Shown here piece after piece: positions 12,501 through 19,999 of a DNA stretch of 64,000 nt. This DNA comes from Capitulum mitella. Its lineage: Eukaryota; Arthropoda; Thecostraca; Pollicipedomorpha; Pollicipedidae. The DNA is taken from the NCBI GenBank assembly GCA_030062745.1, contig CP099842.1, positions 8,811,838-8,875,837 of the forward strand, in the 5' to 3' direction. The position numbers were made by a program, and so were the translations under genes. Below the pieces are notes generated by a model. It worked only from the letters and a program-made list of their open reading frames with translations, was not told the origin of the DNA and did not search any database. Each line of letters opens with the position of its first letter. The first letter of the stretch is position 1.

Positions 12501-15500
12501 TCCGTGGTACCCGAGCCCGTAGTCTAGTGTCGTCTCTGACTGCCTCCTCTGCCTCTCCCCCGCAGTCACGAACGATGCAGACTTCTCCGGCGGCGGCAGT
12601 CCAGTCAACAACAGCATGAGCAGCAGCAACGAGTCGCTGTCGTCGCGCTCCTCGCGGGACTTGCAGCCGGCGGCTGGGTCGTCCGCCTCCTCGCCGTACG
12701 CCCGTGAGTGCCGGATGTCGGAACTGACGGGGCAGAGCCGGGTTTGCTCTGGTCTGCGCTCGGCCCACAGTGCGCCACCGGCGCGATGTGGAGGGCTGTT
12801 CGGCGTGGAAGGCGGGCCTCATGCTCGACATATGAGTGGCGGGGTCGATGGCCCAACTGTGCGCCAGACGGTGGAGCCGCCTTCCGCCCATGTCGCCGCT
12901 CTCTCCTGAGAACAGCTGGTTTGCCGTGTGAGCTGTCTGTCCTTGGTACTGTCTTGCTAAAAGCTGTCTTTCTGTGAGTGGCACCAAAACACTGCCCAGT
13001 CCTGTAGGCTGGAGAGTCTGAAGATTAGCTGCTTTACCGTGTGTGCCGTTTGGCGCCATGGTTTCGAAATGCATGCCGCCTCAGACAACTGCGCGCACGA
13101 CGCCCTGAAGGCGGCGACGGCGGCACTGTGCCGTCACACGTTGCCGAACGTCACGTCACACAGGCGGGCCGTCCTGACTCGCTGCTGACTCCTGCCGTTG
13201 GCGACAGGTGGGAAGCTGAGGGTGCGCTGCCCACCCAGCTATCGGTCTCAACCGGACCTGTGAGTACCAGATCCCGCCGCCGCCAGGGCCGCCGCGGACG
13301 GGCGCGCGGTTGTTCTGTACTGCGGCGCGTGATGAGACATCGGTAGGTCTCTGTGTTTGGTGCTGATGCTTTGCGTTGACCCACTGCCCCGTGCGTCACG
13401 ATCGACTGTTCCGTCGTACCAGTGGATGCGCTGGTTTGTTTTCCGCGGCGCGGTGTGCTGTCTCCGCGGCGGCCTGGTGCCTTGTCTGGCCTGTTGTGGT
13501 TCTGTGACACTGGACTCCGTTCCCAGGTCCGTGTCAGTGCCGGTGACGTCCAGCCCGCCTCCTGGCGCATCTCCCTCCAGTCACCAGCGGCTCAGGTAAT
13601 GCAGATACCACCTGTCACAACCCCTCTGTGTCTCCCTCCAGTCACCAGCGGCTCAGGTAATGCAGATACCACCTGTCACAGCCCCTCTGTGTCTCCCTCC
13701 AGTCACCAGCGGTTCAGGTAATGCAGGCATCACCTGTCACAGCCCCTCTGTGTCTCCCTCCAGTCACTAGCGGCTCAGGTAATGCAGAATCCACCTGTCA
13801 CAGCCCCTCTGTGTCTCCCTCCAGTCACCAGCGGCTCAGGTTGTGCAGATCCCACCTGTCACAGCCCCTCTGTGTCTCCCTCCAGTCACCAGCGGCTCAG
13901 GTTGTGCAGATCCCACCTGCCACAGCCCCTCTGTGCCTCCCTCCGGACACTGGCGTCTAGGGTAATGCAGATACCACCTGTCACAGCCCCTCTGTGCCTC
14001 CCTCCGGACACTGGCGTCTAGGGTAATGCAGATTTAGCCTGTCACAACCAGACTTAAAAACGATTCAGAATCGATTCCGATTCATCGACTTCTTGAGAAT
14101 CAGAATCAGAATCGATTCCCTGGTCTGTGACGATGAACCAGAATCAGTATCGAAGTCACTTTTTGACCCAAAAATCAATCAGATTGATTTACAGCGAAAC
14201 GACTGAAGGAATCGATTCACAGCTCCGGATTCATTTGAATGCATGCTTTTTTTACTTAATAAATGAGAACGGTTATTTACAATATTTATAACAATAGCAG
14301 TGAAGTCTATCAGCATTGACGGCAGGTGCCTATATCAGAACGGGAAATGAAAGTTTCAGTCATGATACAATGGAAAATGCATTATTTCCGTTACTGTTGG
14401 TACTTCCTGTGAAACCAGAATGTAATAAGCTTTATTTGTTGGTGGCTGCTGATGAACATTTCATTCCTCACCCTTGACTTTCGACACCAACTTATTTACG
14501 TACTGGAATTTTTTGCATCTTGGCGCTCAATGCAAACTGAATTTGCCTACGATGCCCTGTGCCCTTGTGTGGAAATGTTGAGCAGTATACAGTATACCTT
14601 ACCGTTGTTCACTAATGTTATCCCATAATTCATAGCAAGTCTTGGGATAAGACGGGATCCAGGACTTGGCTACTGCGTGTAAGGCAAAAATATACATTAA
14701 TATGGTTTTTGCGATTTGGCGTAAAATTGAACCTTAAATCGAATCTGAATCGTGAGTGGAATCTGTTCCTTGCAGTTAAAAAATGGTCTTTGAATCAGAA
14801 TCGAATCGATTCTGTTTTTCATCGTGAATCAGAATTACGACTCATCTTCTTGGCCTGTGAATCAGAATCGAATCGATTCCCTGTTTCATGAATCACTTAC
14901 AAGTCTGGTCACAGCCGCTGTGTTTCTCCCTCCAGTCCCAGCGCCTCACATTACTCGTAACAGAAATGCAGCCGGTCATATATTTGTTCCTTAAGCTATT
15001 TATGCGTGAGTTTGTTGATGAATTTTGGGACTAATGATTTAAGAACTAAAATTATTCCATCTTCGCGCTGAAACGTTGGAAACCTTTTCCAGTCTCCGAT
15101 GGCATGGCAGCTGGCGAAACAGTCGTGGTAGACAGAGGACGAGAGGCGGATAGACTTCAAAAATGGTCAAATTGGTGTCAAGACGACCTAGTCTGCATCT
15201 ATCACTTGACGGGGTAGTCTGCATCTGTCGCTTCCTGACGGGGTCCTGTACATTTTGTAAGTCTGACACCAGATTCCAGTTCATCGCCAAATATCTGTGA
15301 ATTTCATTTCAGGCGAGTGCGGACACTGTATACCTGCGAGGGAGAAAATGAGTCGGAACTGTCATTTGAGCCGAACCAAATCATCACAAATGGTGAGCAC
15401 TGTTGTCGGCGTGCGTGCTGCGTTGTGAACACCATATTCTCTTCGCTAGAAGGTTTTTGCACCGATTTGGATTTCGCTGTTCCTGGACCCGGAAAGCAAG

Positions 15501-15838
15501 GCGCCAGCCTCGTTCGCTGACATAGGTGTCAGCTTTCGCGTACCGTTGTGCTACATCCGCCGTCTTACCACATCCGTTGTTTTGCCCGCCTCACTTTTGA
15601 TGAAAGTTTGTCGCATGACTACACGTTGTTGTAAATATATTGCGTGAAAGCCGCCGGGGCAAGTGGTTGCCCAATATCCGGCTAGTCACCGCCGGTCGCG
15701 CCGCCAGCCGACACCGGGCGCCTGACCCGGCCGCGGTCGATTCCAGTTCGTCCGTCCCGGGAGCCCGGCTGGCTGGAGGGCACGCTGAACGGCCAGCTGG
15801 GCCTGGTGCCCGACAACTACGTGGAGTATCTGCCGTGA
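1734..15838 (+). CDS. Graf: Graf-type Rho GTPase-activating protein (BAR-PH-RhoGAP-SH3), 3' 17 exons
   Basis: Animal GRAF proteins (ARHGAP26/10/42) bind curved membrane through BAR-PH and switch off Rho/Cdc42 GTPases through RhoGAP; the SH3 binds proline-rich partners such as FAK or dynamin. I joined 17 exons with GT-AG borders and matching phases: 1734-1844, 2716-2820, 3477-3551, 4367-4436, 6360-6457, 7029-7205, 7869-8018, 8859-9033, 9365-9470, 9946-10105, 10520-10645, 11706-11883, 12566-12703, 13208-13259, 13527-13595, 15313-15392 and 15747-15838. They total 1962 nt, or 653 codons plus TGA. The order and spacing follow human GRAF1, with near-identical blocks such as FGPTLLRPEE, DRRLWMDAMDG and EPGWLEGTLNG. 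The first roughly 160 BAR residues are absent, so the gene begins upstream of the window. Exon 14 (13208-13259) rests on phase and splice sites only. The SH3 domain excludes oligophrenin. Confidence 0.95.
1895..2220. repeat. 24-bp intronic minisatellite
   Basis: Around twelve copies of a 24-bp unit built on CAGCTGCTGGTGTGCCGGGA, alternating with CCGCTG and GTTACC variants, in the intron after the exon ending at 1844. Open frames across it are repeat shadows. Confidence 0.85.
2539..2680. repeat. 47-bp GC-rich minisatellite
   Basis: Just under three copies of a 47-bp unit starting CTGGCGGCGGTGCTGTCCC at 2539, 2586 and 2633, the third shortened. It lies directly upstream of the polypyrimidine tract and acceptor of the exon at 2716. 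Confidence 0.85.
4367..7205 (+). CDS. Graf: Graf PH-domain exons
   Basis: Exons 4367-4436, 6360-6457 and 7029-7205 encode the PH domain: QGYLYLMEK, then FGTTWTKHYCMYDKKS, then VLKSCVRRMSDTIDRRFCFD and QAISEDDRRLWMDAMDGKEP. The PH fold closes with the Trp in DRRLWMDAMDG. The 4436/6360 join splits a lysine codon (A|AG). The first 31 nt or so of exon 7029-7205, and its acceptor, are also the repeat unit of the array in the preceding intron. Confidence 0.94.
5680..5750 (-). repeat. tRNA-like SINE fragment in Graf intron
   Basis: On the minus strand, a B-box-like CGTTCGATCCC (complement of 5693-5703) lies about 30 nt downstream of an A-box-like TGGCCCAATAGCC (complement of 5724-5736). The spacing suits a tRNA-derived promoter. 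The arms are too degenerate for a functional tRNA, so this is called a SINE head or tRNA relic. Confidence 0.35.
6836..7075 (+). repeat. Junction-containing minisatellite entering the PH exon
   Basis: Copies of a 44-60 bp unit, GTGCTGAAGTCGTG plus CTGTTGTTACAG plus a variable tail (CTCGACGGACCAG in the two copies nearest the exon). The last copy supplies the real acceptor and the first codons of the exon beginning at 7029 (SSTDQMVLKS). A decoy acceptor at 6984 lies 44 nt upstream and would shift the frame. Confidence 0.8.
7495..7890 (+). repeat. Junction-containing minisatellite before the RhoGAP exon
   Basis: The 3' splice junction ACTCCTGCAG/ACGTACTCCCG of the exon at 7869 is present four times, with exon-like starts at 7559, 7664, 7755 and the real one at 7869. 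The copies are separated by GTCTGACTGTGTCTGATG-type sequence. A T-rich run (about 7679-7697) followed by G/T runs interrupts the third copy. Confidence 0.85.
7869..10105 (+). CDS. Graf: Graf RhoGAP-domain exons
   Basis: Exons 7869-8018, 8859-9033, 9365-9470 and 9946-10105 encode the RhoGAP domain. The catalytic arginine finger is the R of GLYRVVGVSS in the first of these exons. The conserved Lys/Arg block is AVKTYFRNLPEPLM, and the conserved Asn lies in NLAVCFGPTLLRP. All are intact, so GAP activity is expected. The last exon ends HYDV at 10105 and joins IFGG at 10520, exactly matching the spacing of human ENHEKIFN. Confidence 0.95.
8555..8885 (+). repeat. 71-bp junction-like minisatellite
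   Basis: A 71-bp unit, GGTCGGGGTCGGTGTTCCAG then CTGTGTGTGGCTGCTGTAG then CCAGTGGTGTGGTACAGG, is repeated with pseudo-acceptor AGs at 8598, 8669, 8740 and 8811. The real junction (AG at 8857, exon GTCAGTCGGCTGGTACAG) is a diverged copy of the same unit. Confidence 0.8.
10520..13595 (+). CDS. Graf: Graf Ser/Pro/Ala-rich linker exons
   Basis: Exons 10520-10645, 11706-11883, 12566-12703, 13208-13259 and 13527-13595 encode a low-complexity linker between RhoGAP and SH3, rich in Ser, Pro, Ala and Gly (for example SMSSSNESLSSRSSRDL and SVSVPVTSSPPPGASPSSHQ). The sequence is not conserved with vertebrates, as expected for this region. Phases chain correctly (0,1,0,2,2). Exon 13208-13259 is the least certain: it is required by phase and has a good donor (GTGAGT). 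The third exon ends with two Ala/Pro-type codons before donor GTGAGTG. Confidence 0.78.
10646..10870. repeat. ~60-bp minisatellite after linker exon
   Basis: Three to four diverged units containing CTGCTGTCGGCGACACTGA or CTGCTGCCGGCGGTACTGA. These resemble the 3' end of the preceding exon (CTGCTGTCGGCTACTGCCAG, 10626-10645), so the array appears to derive from the exon's donor side. Confidence 0.65.
11210..11700. repeat. 33-bp intronic minisatellite
   Basis: About fifteen units of 33 bp (core GTGCCGGTGACCGTGACTC, then TGTGTACTGATGCC) running up to the acceptor of the exon at 11706. Because 33 is a multiple of three, an artificial 11-residue repeat frame (TVTLCTDAVPL) stays open across it. 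That frame differs from the Graf frame and is not a gene. Confidence 0.88.
13580..14040 (+). repeat. 61-bp array copying an exon end and donor
   Basis: Eight tandem units of 61 bp. Each contains CTCCCTCCAG, then TCACCAGCGGCTCAG, then GTAATGCAG. The first is the real 3' end and donor of the exon at 13527-13595. The next units keep both a plausible acceptor and a donor around a 15-nt segment. The last two units carry a variant (GGACACTGGCGTCTAG). A diverged ninth unit lies at 14908-14950, beyond the inserted hAT-like element. Confidence 0.9.
14049..14907. mobile_element. hAT-like nonautonomous DNA transposon (MITE)
   Basis: An 859-bp element with terminal CAGACTT/AAGTCTG and longer imperfect inverted ends built of GAATCGATTC motifs. 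It is flanked by an 8-bp target duplication, GTCACAAC (14041-14048) and GTCACAGC (14908-14915), one mismatch. CAG-type termini and 8-bp duplications are typical of the hAT superfamily. No transposase frame is present. It sits inside the 61-bp Graf intron array, so it is younger than the array. Confidence 0.8.
15313..15838 (+). CDS. Graf: Graf SH3-domain exons and stop codon
   Basis: Exons 15313-15392 and 15747-15838 give the C-terminal SH3. They read RVRTLYTCEGENESELSFEP, then across the splice NVRPSREPGWLEGTLNG, then QLGLVPDNYVEYLP and TGA. The hallmark ALYxx-type strand, the acidic RT loop (EGENESELSF), the Trp of PGWLEG and the PxNY of VPDNYVEYL are all present. The protein ends two residues after the SH3, as in vertebrate GRAFs. 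Confidence 0.95.
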
Positions 15839-16038
15839 CGGCCGGCCGCGCGGGCTGTGCGGCCGCCCGTCCTCTGCGGGCCGGGAGGCCGGCCGTCGAG
15901 GCGCTTGCTGTCGGCCGCCTGTAGACGGCCGGCGACTGCTCGCCAGCAGCTGTTTTGTTTGCGGGGACTCGGCGGACGAGGCCGGCCGTCCCGCCCCGCT
16001 CCTGGCAGCCGGCGCAGGTCACTCCGAGACGGCTCCGC

Positions 16039-16130
16039 CGACCCACCGAGACATTCCGCCTGTCCACTGAGACATTCCGCCTGTCCACCGAAACATTCCG
16101 CCTGTCCACCGAGACATTTACCTGTCCGCA
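16039..16130. repeat. 23-bp repeat in Graf 3' UTR
   Basis: Four copies of a 23-bp unit close to GAGACATTCCGCCTGTCCAC, 200 nt downstream of the Graf stop codon and probably within the 3' UTR. Confidence 0.8.
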
Positions 16131-16511
16131 GTAGGCCGCGGCACGTCGAGGCGGGCGCGTGCCGGAGTGTGCTAGCTAGAGAAACGGTGTGACAAGGCCG
16201 CTTCTCTGATTTTTGTTGGGCTGAATGGCATTCCGGCGGGGCCGTCTCCCTGCAGACCTCGCCACTCGCCGGGCGGGGGCCCGAACCTCGACATTCCAAC
16301 GTGGGAACAGTCACGTTTGTGGATCCGCGTGCCGGGCGGTGTCGACGTGGTTTCCGTTTGTAAATTTTAGTTGAGAACAGTGTTTATACGGGCACAGCGT
16401 CTGTCTATACACGCCGCGGTGTACAGATACACTATATTTACGGTAGCTGGCGTGCGAATTGTACAAATGATGATGTGCGACGTGGGAGCGCCGTGCCTTC
16501 GCATGATGTCA

Positions 16512-16517
16512 AATAAA
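16512..16517 (+). promoter_or_regulatory. Candidate polyadenylation signal for Graf
   Basis: AATAAA lies about 670 nt after the Graf stop codon and is the first canonical hexamer there. The transcript end is inferred from this and is not shown directly. Confidence 0.5.
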
Positions 16518-17121
16518 CTGGACCACAACCGCCGCTTGCCTGTACCCGGTCACGGCAAGACACGCTGATTCGTCCGTGTGAAAGGCAACGTCTCACTTTG
16601 GTCGATTTTTCACCGATTTGGTCAGTCTCTGACGACATTTTGGCCCACGAACGCGAAGCTCTTACTATCTTGAAGAACGGCTCTGAAACACTCAGGGTTG
16701 CCGCAAACGTCACCGCAATATCAAGCGGTGTTTCTGCTCTTCACCGGGAGATGGGCACTCGGAGATTCCAGCGCGTGCAATACCGATCTCGAAACGGTAC
16801 CCCTCTTGGTTTCGGAATCTGTCACCCGTCATTGCCTCAGACTACAGAGCCATGAGCAATATCCCTGGCCATTAGAAACAAAAACAGGTCATTCGGTCAG
16901 TCTTTCAAGAGCCCGGATTTCTCGGAACGTCCAAATGCCTCAACGCCTATATCTGACAGTAACATACTGACCTTTGGAACATACAGCAGATATCAAAGCG
17001 AGCTATAAAAAGAAAAAGGACTGCTCGCCATGCCAAAACTAGTCCAATCTGGTCACCACCAGTTACTAGAAAAAAAAAACAACGTGAAATCCTGTTTGCC
17101 ATCTTCACCAAAGTCGCAAGT
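16518..17121. other. Intergenic, nothing recognised
   Basis: Follows the candidate Graf poly(A) signal. Short open frames on both strands have no recognisable motifs. Confidence 0.5.
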
Positions 17122-18348
17122 TTAACCCGCGCACGACCGCCGGTCCGTCCCGAACATCGGCGACTGGGGGGCAGTTGACTGCCCCCCCCTCTCACGAACG
17201 GTTGGTCGCACGATAAAAATAAGCATACCGTTGGAAAGCCTGTGACGAGCAGAGCTCGAAACTGGTCTCATTTTTAGTTTTAGGTAATATGTAAGTCAAT
17301 TTACGCCCTATATATGTTTTCTCATAGCCGACTGCATGAGACCGAGAAATGGCCTGAATCTCTAGGGCTGTGACTAATAACGCATAGGTAAAGGCACCAG
17401 CGCACAAGTAAATGTCCGCGGATGCCGATACACGTCTAATTTCCCCAGATTTGTTCAATATATACGCCGAAACGTTGAGTTAAAGACACCGTAATTCTCC
17501 TGTCAGCCGTCAGTGTGCGCCGCTGCCGTATGCGGTACCAAATTGAAGGGAACTAATTTTAGCGTTCATTTATTTTCGCGAAAAAAGACGATCTATGTCA
17601 ATTTTATTGATCTTTGTGGTTCTTGCGATGGTTTCTCATGCTTAAATTTTGGAAAAATTGATTAGCTGCCAATCTACAAAGTTGGCGGAGCTTCATTCGC
17701 GAGAACCTGTTTATTTCCAAAATATGCCACTTTTTTCGAACTTTTTGAGGTTCCTGGCATTAATTACGTCTGTGCAAGCTAGTTCTGCCATTTTCTACCC
17801 ATTCTGAGTAATTCATCGCTGATTTTGACGGTGGTACATTTTGGCCCACTTCAGTTATTCGTGACCTGACCTCAGGTCAATGGCTGGAAGTCACTGATAC
17901 TTTGCCAAATGACGGTAACTAGATGTCTGCTTCACTCCACACTAAAAATGTTACGGAACATTCCGTCAATTTCCGAAAAAAACGGCGATATGTCTTAAAA
18001 ATGGGCTTGACCTTGGGTCAATGACCCGGAAAATTCCGAAACAATCTGGGATGGCAGATTTGCTTGCATCTATCACGATCACTAATCCCTGAAAGTATTA
18101 TTGAGATATCTTGTTTTGCGAAAAAAGTTAGACGGGCGCTAAACTTTTTTTGATATAGGTCTGTTTGACCTGACCTAGGTCAGGCACCTGACGTGGTCTA
18201 AGATCAAAATTTTGACACGAGACGTAAAATTGATGGCGCAAAAGGTACACAAAGTTTCATGACTCTGTGTTTGTTGGTTCTCTCGCAATGCCAGAAAAAC
18301 CTCAGGGGGGCGGTCAACTGCCCCCCCCCCCAGTCGGGGACGGGTTAA
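17122..18348 (-). mobile_element. TTAA MITE family B, copy 1 (piggyBac-type)
   Basis: A 1.23-kb element bounded by TTAA at both ends (17122-17125, 18345-18348) with termini TTAACCCG...CGGGTTAA and no coding capacity. Just inside each end is a G-run/C-run palindrome (left arms 17166-17175 and 17178-17187; right palindrome about 18305-18327). TTAA duplications and C-rich termini are diagnostic of piggyBac-like transposition. The copy at 49935-51167 is the same element in the opposite orientation. Confidence 0.85.
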
Positions 18349-19774
18349 CATGGCCGCAACTTTCCGAGATCGTGACAGATTATTCACTACCTCCATGTGC
18401 ACGTACCAAGCTGGTGAGCATCGCCTTCCATGTCGCCACATAGTCCCGATGTTACGTTTCGCGCACCTCGGTCATTTACACTCCAGCTATAGGTCCAGCC
18501 AGTACAGTACCATAACACGACGATGATCTTCCGTGACCGCAAGGGATGGGTGTCGCAGCCCATACGGCAGGTAAGGCGCCGCTCTATAACTTAAAAACTG
18601 CAACATGAGCCATATGGTATTCCTAGAAACGGCATGGCTTCAAAACCGGTTCCGGTCCTGGTAACTTTAAACACACACCTAGGCATAAGCACATGGGTCC
18701 AATAACGAGCTCTTTACAGCCAATAACGACAAGGAAGGCAAAGACAACGGCGATGGTGGCGTTTGTCCCCAAGCGAACTGCAGGGCACCTCAGTGAATTC
18801 TATGTGACAAAACAATGTTAATTTTACATCTGAGCATGCACAGAGGTCTGGTAACGTGTCTTTTACAGCCAAGAATGGCAATAAAGCTAAAAAGCAACGG
18901 CGAAAGAGGTGTTGTAACAACAAAGCGAGGAAAATGATATGGGTTAGTTTTATCTGACAAAAAGACGTACACAGATGCGTATGCGTGCGTTTATTTCCAG
19001 CGTAATGACTTGTACCGTACGAACAAAGGGAATAACAGTCCATTCCTACACGACCTTTTCAGCTTCAAAAAGCCTACACAGCCGTCATGAGCATCTGCTA
19101 AAAAAACGTGGGGGCGTGCGGCCCCGATCTTTGTTGCGAACATCCCAGGTCTCCAAGGGAACGCTTCCATCCACGAACAAGAATACAGCAGATCGGCGAA
19201 GACGGACATTCTTTCCCTTGAAGGCTGGACGACAGCATTTTACCTCACGCTGATTGAGCATGGCGCGTGCAAACAAGACACCGCGCCGATCGAAGGTCGG
19301 CAGCGTCCATCCGCCAAGGCCGAAGACCCGGAAGCCTGCTCACGAACTGGCCAACACGCCAATTTAACGGTCCTGGCGCGACATATACAAACAAGCGCGC
19401 ACGCACACATGCAGTTGCACGCATTAGCAACCACGCGCCCGATCGCGGTAGATGGCATCACTGGGCTCATGGCATTATGGAAGAAGAGATGGATTCGACC
19501 TTCTTTGAACAAGATTGCACATACGCAGCATTTGGACTGACAGTAATAAAAGAGCGCGGCCCCAGAATTGTCACTGGGAAATGAAACCCATATAGATCAC
19601 GGCATACAACGATTTGACCACGTTCGGTAAAATAAATATTCTTTCATCCATTCAAAGCTGGATAACAATCCGGCACAAACTTCCTAGCGTATCAGGTTTG
19701 CAAACGCCAATATCTATCTCCGGACACTAGCATAACAACCTACTAAATCTTAAAAAGCTGCAACTTGCCTGCTG
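18349..19774. other. Intergenic, no gene recognised
   Basis: Holds a degenerate duplication with the motif CTTTACAGCCAAKAA (about 18711 and 18864). Overlapping short frames at 18975-19584 have no recognisable domain. The 3' UTR of the minus-strand gene ending at 19775 probably occupies the right-hand part. Confidence 0.4.
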
Positions 19775-19999
19775 TCAATTGGGGTTCTTGGCTGATTCAT
19801 CGTAGTAGCGTCTCTTCAGTGTCCTGTACTTTCTTAGCATGTAGAGTGCCTCCAGCTCTTTTGAAACATACTCGGCTTTGCAAAGTAGCTGTTCAATTTG
19901 CATTGGGTCTGTCACATCCTTGTTCCTCATAAATGCAGACTTCAGACGCTCTCGAAAGAAATCATATCCTTTAGGATAGTTCTTGCCAAGGTGCAAAAG
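19775..19999 (-). CDS. ETFRF1: ETFRF1/LYRM5, last coding exon
   Basis: ETFRF1 (LYRM5) is a small mitochondrial LYR-family protein that binds electron-transfer flavoprotein and displaces its FAD. This exon reads [19 protein letters not shown], then KNKD-type ([15 protein letters not shown]), then [20 protein letters not shown], and stops after NPN. It matches human LYRM5 almost position by position (LLYLGRDYPKG, ELEALYFLRKYR, MKQRYY). On the minus strand it begins after an acceptor ...CATAG at 20000, phase 0. The N-terminal exon that should carry the Leu-Tyr-Lys motif was searched for upstream (20001-22800) and not found, so it lies further away or is too short to see. An intron boundary argues against a processed copy. 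Confidence 0.85.
   Translation of the reverse strand, partial: LLHLGKNYPKGYDFFRERLKSAFMRNKDVTDPMQIEQLLCKAEYVSKELEALYMLRKYRTLKRRYYDESAKNPN

Noticed and set aside
13570-14030. CRISPR-like regularly spaced repeats
   Set aside because: Eukaryotic tandem minisatellite: units are contiguous with no unique spacers.
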